Below, piece by piece: positions 18,456 through 26,681 of a stretch of 64,000 nt of DNA. Positions within the stretch are counted from its first letter, which is position 1, and each line of letters starts with the position of its first letter. The position numbers were made by a program, and so were the translations under genes. The stretch lies in the NCBI RefSeq assembly GCF_018279165.1, contig NZ_CP047289.1, forward strand, positions 1,672,501 through 1,736,500. Reading direction: 5' to 3'. The stretch is from Falsirhodobacter algicola (lineage in GTDB: Bacteria; Pseudomonadota; Alphaproteobacteria; Rhodobacterales; Rhodobacteraceae). Below the pieces are notes generated by a model. It made no database searches. It was given only the letters and a program-made list of their open reading frames with translations, and had not been told where the DNA came from.

Positions 18456-19042
18456 CGGAAACGGTCCTCGCCCTCATACCGGATTACGGTCTGATCGTCG
18501 TCTTTGCCGTCGTGATGCTGGCGTGCATGGCCGTGCCCGTGCCTGCCTCTGTTCTGACCCTGACTGCGGGGAGCTTCGCCGCCGTGGGCGATCTGTCTCT
18601 GCCCATGGTCCTGCTGACCGCGTTCCTTGCCTTCGCGATCGGCGATCAAATCGCGTTCCTGCTGGCAAGCCGGTTCGGGCGCAAGCTGCTTGCGCGGTTC
18701 GCGGATTCTCCACGCATGGGGCCGATCATCGCGCGCAGCGAGGACATGCTGAACCGCCGGGGTGCTTTGGCGGTCTTTCTCAGCCACACGATCTTCAGCC
18801 CGACCTGTCCCTATGTGACCTATCTCAGCGGGTCGGGCGGGCTGGCATGGTCACGCTTCACTGCCGTCGCGTTGCCGGGGGCTGCGGTCTGGACGGCTGG
18901 TTACGTGGGCCTCGGTTACGCCTTCGCATCACAGCTCGAGCAGGTCGCAACGCTGCTCAGCAACTTTTTCGGTGTGGTCCTGGCAAGCGCCGTCGCGATC
19001 GGTGCGTTGGCGGTTCTGCGGAAGCGATGGGCTACAGCCTAG
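18452..19042 (+). CDS. DedA-family (SNARE-associated/VTT) membrane protein
   Basis: 196 residues with the DedA pattern: early helix with VPVPASVLTLTAGSFAA (about 28-44), AIGDQIAFLLASRFGRKLL (about 61-79), the R-rich loop before FLSHTIFSPTCPYVTYLSG (about 107-125) and WTAGYVGLGYAFAS. DedA proteins are lipid scramblases/flippases needed for envelope homeostasis. Here it is coupled into the MarR operon just before a sulfatase. Confidence 0.88.
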   Translation: MTETVLALIPDYGLIVVFAVVMLACMAVPVPASVLTLTAGSFAAVGDLSLPMVLLTAFLAFAIGDQIAFLLASRFGRKLLARFADSPRMGPIIARSEDMLNRRGALAVFLSHTIFSPTCPYVTYLSGSGGLAWSRFTAVALPGAAVWTAGYVGLGYAFASQLEQVATLLSNFFGVVLASAVAIGALAVLRKRWATA

Positions 19043-19086
19043 GTGACAAGACGGCCTCTCTCCAGTTCACCCAGACAGGACAAGGC

Positions 19087-20382
19087 ATGAAACTTCGACT
19101 TACGACTTCGCTTGCAGGTCTTGTCCTGGCACCCTGCGCCGCATTCGCAGAGCCCAATATCCTTTTGATCATTGCCGATGATATGGGGATCGATGCGTCG
19201 TTCTGCTATGACCTCGGGGATCAGCAGGCCCCCATGCCGAATGTCGAGGCCATGTGCGAAACCGGCCTTGTTTTCGACAACGCCTATGCCGCGCCGACCT
19301 GTTCGCCGAGCCGTGCAACGATCATGAGCGGGCTCTACGGCTTTCGCACGGGCGTCGGCGCCCCCGTTGATCCATCGGGCAGCGATCAGCTTTCGCCCGA
19401 CACGCCGACCCTCTTCGATGCGATGGCACTTGCCGGCTATGCGTCCAACGTGATCGGCAAATGGCACATTTCGGGTCGTCAGCTTGGCTATGACATGCCG
19501 TCGCAAATGGGCGTTTCCGATTACTTCGGGCTCTATTCCGGTGGCGTCCAGGACTATTTCAACTGGACCTCTATCGAGGATGGCAAAGAAATCCAGATCG
19601 AGGGGTATTCAACCACCGTTCTGACGGATAGGGCCATAGATTGGATCGCGGGCCAGGATGACCCATGGTTCTTGTGGCTGGCCTATAACGCGCCGCATTC
19701 CCCGTTCCACCTGCCGCCAGATGATCTGCACAGCTTTGATGATCTTCCCGGCGATGACGCATCGATGGACGAAAACCCTTTGCCCTATTATCAGGCGATG
19801 CTTGAGGCACTGGACACGGAGATCGGTCGCCTGCTCGCCTCGATCCCCGAAGATGAAGGTGACAACACCGTTGTCGTGTTCCTCGGTGACAATGGGTCAC
19901 CCGACCAGGTCACGCGCGAGCTTTTCGCCGATCATGGTGCAAAGGCCACAATCTACGACAGCGGCACGCGTGTCCCGCTGATTGTCAGCGGGCCGGGCGT
20001 TAAGCCGGGACGCGCCGGGGACTTCGTGAACACGACCGACCTGCACGCGACCATCGCTGCCTTGGCGGGGGCCGAGGTATCTACACCTGATTCCATTGAT
20101 TTCAGCCCTGTGCTGACAGGCGGCAAAGGTGCGCGCGATTACATCCACGTCGAGCATTTCACCGACCGCCAAACGCGAGGCGGTGGTATTTATGGCTGGG
20201 CCGTGCGCGAAGGGGACTTCAAGCTGGTGGCTCCAATTGGAGAGCCGCAGGAACTCTATAATGTCGTGGAAGACCCGTTTGAGCTGACCAATCTGCTTCA
20301 AGGCGCGGACGCGGAGGCGTTCATGTCTGTCGCGGCAAACCTGAAAGCGCGCCGCGAGGCGCTTCTGGAAGCCTCTCGATAA
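19087..20382 (+). CDS. Type I sulfatase, periplasmic
   Basis: 431 residues with a signal peptide (1-21, ending AAFA). The arylsulfatase core begins PNILLIIADDMG (metal Asp pair 31-32). The Cys-type formylglycine motif CSPSR is at 72-76. KWHISG lies near 121-126, and FLGDNGSP (about 257-264) supplies further metal ligands. The active Cys72 must be converted to formylglycine, but no FGE or anSME gene is nearby. It removes sulfate esters from an unknown substrate, perhaps an algal polysaccharide given the PL7 lyase 900 bp on. ATG at 19087 is set by the signal peptide. Confidence 0.92.
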   Translation: MKLRLTTSLAGLVLAPCAAFAEPNILLIIADDMGIDASFCYDLGDQQAPMPNVEAMCETGLVFDNAYAAPTCSPSRATIMSGLYGFRTGVGAPVDPSGSDQLSPDTPTLFDAMALAGYASNVIGKWHISGRQLGYDMPSQMGVSDYFGLYSGGVQDYFNWTSIEDGKEIQIEGYSTTVLTDRAIDWIAGQDDPWFLWLAYNAPHSPFHLPPDDLHSFDDLPGDDASMDENPLPYYQAMLEALDTEIGRLLASIPEDEGDNTVVVFLGDNGSPDQVTRELFADHGAKATIYDSGTRVPLIVSGPGVKPGRAGDFVNTTDLHATIAALAGAEVSTPDSIDFSPVLTGGKGARDYIHVEHFTDRQTRGGGIYGWAVREGDFKLVAPIGEPQELYNVVEDPFELTNLLQGADAEAFMSVAANLKARREALLEASR

Positions 20383-20397
20383 CCGAAGCGTACGAAC

Positions 20398-20946
20398 ATG
20401 AAGAAAATGCAGCCGACCCAGGCAGATGTCCAGGCGCGGATCGAGGCTTCCACCTGGAAACCGTCACGCCGGAGATTTCTGGCGGGGTCGACTGCACTGT
20501 CGGCAATCGGCTTGGCAGCATCCATCTTCGGACGCGCCGCAAGCGCCCAATCCGGTCCCGTCTTATTGGTTGTCGAGGGGGCCGACGGCGCGTTCACCTA
20601 CAATGGCAAGTCGCCCGGTCCGACGTTCGTCATGGATCCCGGTGGCACGCTCGATATCGAGCTTGTGAACGAGCTGGAGGCCGTTCACGACGATTGCACC
20701 GATGACATGAATCGATTCCATGGGCTGCACACGACCAATCTGCACATGCACGGGCTCCATGTGTCCCCGACGACGGATGCATCGGGGCAGTTCGATGCCG
20801 ACAACGTGTTCGTCAATGTGACGCCGCGCGGTCAGTTCATGCCCTGCGAGGAGATCTGCGGCGCGTAAGTGGCCGAGGTCTTCAGGGCCCATCGCAATCA
20901 ATTCCGCTTCGAGATCGATCCCGATCTTTGCGACAGAAAGGCGTGA
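20398..20946 (+). pseudogene. Truncated multicopper oxidase with in-frame stop
   Basis: The first 156 codons encode a Tat signal (SRRRFLAGSTALS) and an N-terminal cupredoxin domain with the copper motif NLHMHGLHVSP. A TAA at 20866-20868 stops translation after CEEICGA. The same frame then continues with family-like sequence (VAEVFRAHRNQFRFEIDPD) until about 20925, where similarity ends in LCDRKA and a TGA. The remaining copper ligands and two cupredoxin domains are absent. A point nonsense mutation plus a 3' deletion explains this. The gene follows the sulfatase by 15 bp. Confidence 0.75.
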
Positions 20947-21276
20947 AGAATTATCCGCCTGTCTCCCACTGACGTTCTCCCTCTCGAACACCTGTTGCTA
21001 TCGTTCGCGCATTAAATCTCAAGGTAGGGACGCGGAAAGGCAATCCTCCCCGTTTTGGCAGCAGCCATCTTAAATAGGGAATGGGCTCTGACCTTATCGA
21101 GCTAATATTGTCCATATTCCGCTCAAAACGTGACGCCCTCGATCTAGTCCATTGACAGCACATGCTGGTTCACAGACAGATTTTAGGACTAGTCATCATA
21201 TGACTTTGAGGCATGTCTGCTTCTCACGTTTTGCTGTCGCACCCTGCGCCGTTTCACAATACGAGGACATATCACC
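20947..21276. other. 330-bp AT-richer promoter region before the alginate lyase
   Basis: No gene is supported here. It runs from the deletion point in the oxidase remnant to the lyase start. It contains a TTGACA box at 21152-21157 without a convincing -10 partner, and the palindrome AGTCAT-CAT-ATGACT at 21191-21205, which could be an operator. GAGGAC just before the ATG is the ribosome site. Confidence 0.5.
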
Positions 21277-22344
21277 ATGCATACGACTGTCAAATTGAGT
21301 CTCATGGCATCGTCTTTAGCCGCCTTAACCGCTGCTGCATTCTGCACATCAGCCTATGCTGAATCCCCCCAAGTTCCTGCAGACAAATTCGATCTGAGCC
21401 ATTGGAATATCACCGTACCCCTAGATGTGGATGGCGACGAAAAGGTCGATACCATTTCCGTTGCCGACATTCAGAAGTATTCTCACCCTGACTTCTTCTA
21501 CCTGAATGAAAAAGGGGAAATGGTGTTCGCGACGCCGAACAAGGCGATGACGACGCCGAACTCCTCAAACTCTCGAAGTGAACTCCGGCAGATGCTGCGC
21601 GGTACGAATACCGATATCGACACGCATTCGCCCGGCAACAACTTCGCTTTGCAAGCCAATCCGAACGGGGAGATCTTTGGCGGCAAGCTGAACGCGACGC
21701 TGAAGGTCGACCATGTCCCCGAGCGTGCCGGCTACCCCGATAAATACCCGGCCTATTCCATGGTCGTCGGTCAAATTCATGCGGACATGAACGAAGACCA
21801 GATGGCCGAAGGAAAAGGCTTTGGCTATGGCAACGAGCCGCTCAAGATCTACTATAAAAAGTGGCCGGGTCATGAGAAGGGTTCGGTGTTCTGGAATTAT
21901 GAACGGAACCTAGAGAAAGACGACCCCAACCGCGAGGATATCTCTTATCTCGTGTGGGGGAACAGCTGGGACAACCCCGATGATCCCGGTGACAGCGGAA
22001 TCGCACTGGGCGAAGAATTCAGCTACGAGGTCAATGTTTACGGCAACGTCATGTCGTTGACCTTCGAATCTCCTGGCAAAGAAACCAAGCAATTCCAAAT
22101 CAACCTTGCGGACAACGTCGACCCCAACGGACAAGTGGACCCTAAAGACAACCCGAATGGGTATGCCGAAGATCTCATGTACTTCAAGGCAGGTGCATAC
22201 GATCAATGCAGCACCAAAGATGCCGAAGGCATCTGGTATCCAGCCTGCCCAGGTACGGGTGATTGGGCGGTCGATAAAGAGAATGGCGATTATGCCAGTG
22301 CATCTTTCTCTCGGCTCGAATTGAGCGATGGCGTTCAAAAGTGA
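21277..22344 (+). CDS. Secreted alginate lyase, polysaccharide lyase family 7
   Basis: 355 residues with a signal peptide cleaved near residue 29 (CTSAYA). The three PL7 signatures are present in order: RSELRQM at 100-106, VGQIH at 164-168 (QIH type) and YFKAGAYDQ at 302-310, giving the Arg, Gln, His and Tyr of the beta-jelly-roll active site. It cleaves alginate by beta-elimination outside the cell or in the periplasm. No KdgF, DehR or oligoalginate transporter is adjacent, so it is an orphan in this window. Codon use and base composition are more AT-rich than in the flanking core genes, which hints at transfer. Confidence 0.92.
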   Translation: MHTTVKLSLMASSLAALTAAAFCTSAYAESPQVPADKFDLSHWNITVPLDVDGDEKVDTISVADIQKYSHPDFFYLNEKGEMVFATPNKAMTTPNSSNSRSELRQMLRGTNTDIDTHSPGNNFALQANPNGEIFGGKLNATLKVDHVPERAGYPDKYPAYSMVVGQIHADMNEDQMAEGKGFGYGNEPLKIYYKKWPGHEKGSVFWNYERNLEKDDPNREDISYLVWGNSWDNPDDPGDSGIALGEEFSYEVNVYGNVMSLTFESPGKETKQFQINLADNVDPNGQVDPKDNPNGYAEDLMYFKAGAYDQCSTKDAEGIWYPACPGTGDWAVDKENGDYASASFSRLELSDGVQK

Positions 22345-22350
22345 AGCAAA

Positions 22351-22374
22351 TGCGCTCGGTTCCGGCCGAGCGCA
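22351..22374. terminator. Hairpin after the alginate lyase
   Basis: TGCGCTCGG (22351-22359) pairs with CCGAGCGCA (22366-22374) over a 6-nt loop, 7 bp after the stop codon. There is no clear T-run, so termination is inferred from position. Confidence 0.6.
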
Positions 22375-22430
22375 CCGCTTGCCCCGTTTCTTGATCGCAC
22401 CTTAGGATAACGGCTTTCAGCTTCGACTTT

Positions 22431-22467
22431 CCGGGCCTATTCGACGCAACACGCCGGATAGGCCCGG
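22431..22467. repeat. 10-bp inverted repeat
   Basis: CCGGGCCTAT (22431-22440) and ATAGGCCCGG (22458-22467) are exact complements with a 17-nt loop. It is the second of four hairpins in the convergent gap. Confidence 0.6.
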
Positions 22468-22505
22468 ACCTTACATACTCAGCTATTTGCGCATGACGGA
22501 TAAAT

Positions 22506-22538
22506 GGCCTGCTGATACTTCCGAAGTATCAACAGGCC
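22506..22538. repeat. 16-bp near-perfect inverted repeat
   Basis: The arms are GGCCTGCTGATACTTC (22506-22521) and GAAGTATCAACAGGCC (22523-22538). They pair with a single mismatch and only one base in the centre. It could act as a protein-binding palindrome or a mobile-element end as well as a hairpin. Confidence 0.6.
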
Positions 22539-22539
22539 C

Positions 22540-22565
22540 TGCTCCGGCAACCTAATGCCGGAGCA
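22540..22565. terminator. Perfect 10-bp hairpin between convergent genes
   Basis: TGCTCCGGCA (22540-22549) pairs with TGCCGGAGCA (22556-22565) over a 6-nt loop. It stands 24 bp from the stop of the minus-strand dehydrogenase and could terminate either strand. Confidence 0.65.
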
Positions 22566-22588
22566 AAAGACGTATCGGATCCGCTAAA

Positions 22589-23680
22589 CTACACCTGCGT
22601 CCAGACCCCATTGGCCCGGCTGGAGCCGATGCATGCCTCGATGAACCGCATACCGTCCACGCCGTCCTGTATCCCCGGAAGGTGCTTGGGCATCTTGCCC
22701 GCCAGAATCGCATCTGCGGCATCGGAATAGATGCTGGCAAATGCCTCCAGATACCCCTCGGGATGACCCGCCGGTACGCGGGCCGCGCCTTGGAACCCTG
22801 CCCCGCCCCGCGTCAGAATCGTCTCCGGCGCGCCCAGCCCGCCGAAGCGAAGACGGTTCGGGTCGGCATGCCTCCATTCGAGACTGCCGGCATCGCCAAT
22901 GACGCGCAGCCGAATGTCGTTCTCATAACCGGACGCGACTTGGGTGGCCCAAAGCATGCCTCGCGCATTTCCAAGCCGCATCAGGACCTGCGCATTGTCA
23001 TCGACCAGCCGGCCGGGCACGAAGGTGCTAAGCTCTGCCGAAACGCTCTCGATCGGCAGGTGCGAGACGTAGCGGACCAGATGGGCCGCGTGGGATCCGA
23101 TATCGGCAATGGCCCCGCCCGCGCCCGAACGCGCAGGGTCGGCGCGCCATTCGGCCTGTCGGCTGGTGCCGGCCTTTGCCAGCCAATCCTGCACGTATTC
23201 GGCATGAACCAGTCGCACCTTCCCGATCGCCCCTTCGCGGACAAGACGCCGCGCCTCGCGGATCATGGGATACCCGGCATAGGTGTGGGTCAGCACGAAC
23301 AGCGCTTCGGAGGCGGCGGCCACCTCTGCCAGTTCCTCGGCCTGCGCCAAGGTGGCGGTCAGGGGTTTGTCGCAGATGACATGGATGCCGTTTTCCAGAA
23401 ACGCGCGCGCGATGGGATAATGCATGTGGTTCGGCGTGACGATGGCCACGGCCTCGATCCCCTCGGGGTGGGCCGCCTCGGCGCGGGCCATTTCTTCGAA
23501 GCTGCCATAGCTGCGGGCCAGACCCAAGGCATCCGCCGAGCTGCGCGCCCGGGCGGGATCACTGGACAATGCCCCCGCGAGGAGGGAAAACCGCCCGTCG
23601 ATCCGCGCCGCAATGCGGTGGACGGCCCCGATGAAGGCCCCTTCGCCGCCGCCGACCATTCCCAAACGAAGTTGTCTCAT
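22589..23680 (-). CDS. Gfo/Idh/MocA-family NAD(P)-dependent dehydrogenase
   Basis: 363 residues. A Rossmann fold opens with LRLGMVGGGEGAFIGAVHR (about 4-22), and the family motif ICDKPLT (about 95-101, catalytic Lys) follows. A substrate-domain His lies in IADIGSHAAHLVRY (about 181-194). It oxidises or epimerises a sugar, inositol or related polyol. It is last in the operon and coupled to the isomerase upstream by an ATGA overlap. Confidence 0.9.
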   Translation of the reverse strand: MRQLRLGMVGGGEGAFIGAVHRIAARIDGRFSLLAGALSSDPARARSSADALGLARSYGSFEEMARAEAAHPEGIEAVAIVTPNHMHYPIARAFLENGIHVICDKPLTATLAQAEELAEVAAASEALFVLTHTYAGYPMIREARRLVREGAIGKVRLVHAEYVQDWLAKAGTSRQAEWRADPARSGAGGAIADIGSHAAHLVRYVSHLPIESVSAELSTFVPGRLVDDNAQVLMRLGNARGMLWATQVASGYENDIRLRVIGDAGSLEWRHADPNRLRFGGLGAPETILTRGGAGFQGAARVPAGHPEGYLEAFASIYSDAADAILAGKMPKHLPGIQDGVDGMRFIEACIGSSRANGVWTQV

Positions 23681-24747
23681 GCCGCAGGCTCCTCTTGCAG
23701 GCCAAGCATCCGGCGCAGTTCGTCCCGGCTGGTATCGGCCGAGGCGAAATCGTCGAATGCACGAGGTGTCGGTTCGATAATGTGACGACGGATGAAGGGC
23801 GCACCTTCCGCCGCGCCTTGGGCAGGGGATTTGATCGCGCATTCCCATTCCAGCACTGCCCAGCTTTCGTATCCGTATTGCGCCAGCTTGGAGAAGATGG
23901 CGGCGAAGTTCACCTGACCGTCCCCAAGGCTGCGGAACCGCCCGGCCCGTTCAGCCCATGGCGAAAACCCCGAATAGACGCCTTGGCGACCGGTCGGGTT
24001 GAACTCGGCATCCTTCACATGGAAGGCCTTGATCCGGTCATGATAGAGGTCGATGAAGGCGAGGTAATCGAGCTGTTGCAGGACGAAATGCGACGGATCG
24101 TAGGCAATTCCCACGCGCGGGTGGTGCTCCGTCGCCTCGAGGAAGCGTTCGAAACTGGCGCCATCCATCAAATCCTCGCCCGGGTGCAGTTCATAGGCGT
24201 AGTCCACGCCGTTTTCGTCGCAGGCGTTCAAGACGGGCGTCCAGCGGCGGGCCAGTTCGGCAAACGCCTCTTCGACCAAGCCTGCAGGGCGCTGCGGCCA
24301 TGGATACAGATAGGGCCATGCCAATGCCCCCGAAAAGCCGACCTGCACCGACAGTCCCAGATTGCGAGATGCCTTGGCCGCCTTGATGCATTCACCCGCC
24401 GCCCATTCCGCCTGCGCCTTGCCGCGCAGATGCGACGGTGCAAAGGCATCGAACTGCGGGGCAAAGGCCGGATGCACGGCGACAAGCTGCCCTTGGATAT
24501 GGGTGGACAGTTCCGTGATCACGACGCCCGCATCGGCGCAGACCCCGTTGATTTCGTCGCAATAGGTCTGCGAGGTCGCGGCACGATCCAGATCGATGAA
24601 CCGTGGATCGCAGGGAACCTGAATCCCCTTGTACCCCAGATCGGCGGCCCATTTGGCGATGGGTGCAAGGGCGTCGAAAGGGGCCGTATCACCGCCGAAC
24701 TGGGCAAGGAAAATCGCCGGTCCCTTCATTGCTTTCGGTGCGGTCAT
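23677..24747 (-). CDS. Sugar phosphate isomerase/epimerase-like TIM-barrel protein
   Basis: 356 residues of the AP-endonuclease-2/xylose-isomerase-like superfamily. Metal-ligand stretches are YELHPGEDL (about 187-195), GIAYDPSHFV (about 215-224), AFHVKDAEFNP (about 242-252) and VLEWECAI (about 304-311). It acts on a keto- or phospho-sugar together with the adjacent Gfo/Idh/MocA enzymes. The ATG at 24747 has GAGGAG upstream. Confidence 0.88.
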   Translation of the reverse strand: MTAPKAMKGPAIFLAQFGGDTAPFDALAPIAKWAADLGYKGIQVPCDPRFIDLDRAATSQTYCDEINGVCADAGVVITELSTHIQGQLVAVHPAFAPQFDAFAPSHLRGKAQAEWAAGECIKAAKASRNLGLSVQVGFSGALAWPYLYPWPQRPAGLVEEAFAELARRWTPVLNACDENGVDYAYELHPGEDLMDGASFERFLEATEHHPRVGIAYDPSHFVLQQLDYLAFIDLYHDRIKAFHVKDAEFNPTGRQGVYSGFSPWAERAGRFRSLGDGQVNFAAIFSKLAQYGYESWAVLEWECAIKSPAQGAAEGAPFIRRHIIEPTPRAFDDFASADTSRDELRRMLGLQEEPAA

Positions 24748-24757
24748 GGCAATCTCC

Positions 24758-25888
24758 TCAGGCAAGCAAAGCGCGGGCGGCGTCGGGGCCAAGCGCTTCG
24801 GGGCGGGTGCAGGGGGTGGTGATTTCGATGAACGTGCCGCTTTCCCCCGATGCGAGGATCGCGCCCATCACTTCGACCACATGCAGGGCGTAGCTGTCGT
24901 TGCAGCGGTGCGGGCGCCCTTGCGCGATGGCTTGGGCCATATCCGCCAGACCGGCGGTGCGATAATCGGCTGCCATGCCCCAATCGACCTCGCGGTTGTC
25001 GATCCCGAGCGGATGGTCCCATGCCGGCAGATCGGCCAGTTGATCCCGTTTGGTCAGACGCACCTCGCCGCCGAAGAAGTTCGGATCGGGCACGTGCAGC
25101 GTGCCTTCGGTGCCGTAAAGCGCCATCGGTGCAAGGTCGTTCTGCCACACATCCCAGCTGGCGACCAAGGTGACGACCGCCCCTTGCTCGAACTCCAGAA
25201 GGGCGTGGATCGTGGTCGGGGTCTTTACGGGGATCTCCTCGCCATCACGGGGGCCGTTGCCGATCGTACGCGTGGTTTCGGGCGTCGCGGTCAGGGCGGC
25301 CACCCGTTTGACCGGGCCGATCAGCTGCACCAGATTGGCGATGTAATAGGGGCCGAGATCCAGGATCGGGCCGCCGCCGGGCAGGAAGAAGAAATCGGGG
25401 TTGGGGTGCCAAGCCTCCATCCCGTGCGACATGACTGCGCAGGTGCCCGAGGTGATGCGCCCGATGGCACCACTGTCCACCAGATGACGGGCAAGCTGAT
25501 GCGATCCGCCCAGAACGGTGTCCGGCGCCGAACCGATGCGCACACCCTTCGCATGGGCGATGGCCGCGAGTTCCCGCCCTTCCTCAAGGCTCAGGACATA
25601 GGGTTTCTCGGAATAGACATGCTTGCCGGCATTCAGCGCCGCCTTGGCGATTTCATAATGCGCGGCGGGGATGGTCAGGTTCAGCACCAGATCGACCTCA
25701 TCGCTTGCGAGAAGGTCTTCGACGGACAGCGCCTTCACGCCGTATTCCTCGGCGCGCAGGGCCGCTGCGGCAGGGTTCATGTCGGCCACGGCCGTAAATT
25801 TGATATCCCCGAACTTCACAGCCCGCGAGAGGTAGGAGGTCGAGATATTGCCGCAGCCGATCAGGCCGATACGAAGGGGGTTGGTCAT
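24758..25888 (-). CDS. Gfo/Idh/MocA-family dehydrogenase (second copy)
   Basis: 376 residues with the NAD-binding opening RIGLIGCGNISTSYLSRAV, the catalytic YSEKPYVLS (about 92-100) and a C-terminal substrate domain with GGGPILDLGPYYIANLV (about 172-188). It differs clearly from the copy at 22589, so the operon has two distinct oxidoreductases, possibly for successive steps. Ten bases separate it from the isomerase. Confidence 0.9.
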   Translation of the reverse strand: MTNPLRIGLIGCGNISTSYLSRAVKFGDIKFTAVADMNPAAAALRAEEYGVKALSVEDLLASDEVDLVLNLTIPAAHYEIAKAALNAGKHVYSEKPYVLSLEEGRELAAIAHAKGVRIGSAPDTVLGGSHQLARHLVDSGAIGRITSGTCAVMSHGMEAWHPNPDFFFLPGGGPILDLGPYYIANLVQLIGPVKRVAALTATPETTRTIGNGPRDGEEIPVKTPTTIHALLEFEQGAVVTLVASWDVWQNDLAPMALYGTEGTLHVPDPNFFGGEVRLTKRDQLADLPAWDHPLGIDNREVDWGMAADYRTAGLADMAQAIAQGRPHRCNDSYALHVVEVMGAILASGESGTFIEITTPCTRPEALGPDAARALLA

Positions 25889-25902
25889 GAAACGGCTCCG
25901 GC

Positions 25903-26646
25903 TCAGAGGGTTGCGAAGGTCGCGTGCGCGGCCTTGGCAAAGCGTGCGAAATCGCTGGGGTTGTCGTGTTCGGCCACCAGCACGGCACAGCACGAGGTTT
26001 TGAGCGCGGCATAGATGGCGGGCCAATCGAGGGTGCCGGTTCCGGCATCCGCCCACCCATCTTCGTCCAGCTTTTCACCTGCGGGGGCCAGATCCTTGAA
26101 ATGGGCGGCCGTGATGCGTTGGCCGTGCCGGGTGATCCAATCGATCGGGTCGGTGCCGCTGCGAACGATCCATGCGATATCCGCCTCCCATTCGATCATC
26201 GGTGCCGAACGCAGCAGGATCTCCATCGGGATCTGGCCATCGGGCAGGGCAAAGAATTCGAAATCATGGTTGTGCCAACCGAACGCGAGACCATGGCCCG
26301 CCATGGCGGCATGGCATGTCGCGAGTCGTTCGGCCAAGGCGACCCACCCTGCGGCATCGCTCGGCCGCTCCTCGGGGGAGAGCCAGGGCGCATAGACGGT
26401 TTTGACACCGAGCGTTGCGGCGATCTTGGCGATACCTTCCGCATCGTTCTCGCACATATCGATCGGCACATGCAGGGTCGGCATCGTCATGCCTGCCGCG
26501 TCCAGCTTGGCGCGTATGGCCGCCGCCTCGTCGAACATATCGAAGAACCCTTCGGCGGCCGGATAGCCGATCGCGCCAAGCTGGGTGATCACATCGGTAT
26601 AGGGGGTGTAATTCTTGGCGGAGAAAAGCTGCAGGGAGAGGAGCAT
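25903..26646 (-). CDS. Sugar phosphate isomerase/epimerase, IolE/hydroxypyruvate-isomerase-like
   Basis: 247 residues, a compact TIM barrel with FGWHNHDFEF (about 122-131), EWEADIAWI (about 152-160), AAHFKDLAP (about 180-188) and LVAEHDNPSD (about 224-233), where metal and catalytic Glu/His are expected. It is smaller than the enzyme at 23677. It stands first of four catabolic genes after the ABC ATPase. Confidence 0.87.
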   Translation of the reverse strand: MLLSLQLFSAKNYTPYTDVITQLGAIGYPAAEGFFDMFDEAAAIRAKLDAAGMTMPTLHVPIDMCENDAEGIAKIAATLGVKTVYAPWLSPEERPSDAAGWVALAERLATCHAAMAGHGLAFGWHNHDFEFFALPDGQIPMEILLRSAPMIEWEADIAWIVRSGTDPIDWITRHGQRITAAHFKDLAPAGEKLDEDGWADAGTGTLDWPAIYAALKTSCCAVLVAEHDNPSDFARFAKAAHATFATL

Positions 26647-26681
26647 GATATGACTTTCGATATGGCCCGAAGGCCGAAACT

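Noticed and set aside
22506-22538. Insertion-sequence terminal repeat
   Set aside because: No transposase gene or target duplication accompanies it; left as an inverted repeat.
16568-22565. A complete genomic island bounded by tRNA-Pro
   Set aside because: No integrase and no repeat of the tRNA-Pro 3' end were found on the right side, so only an accessory block can be claimed.
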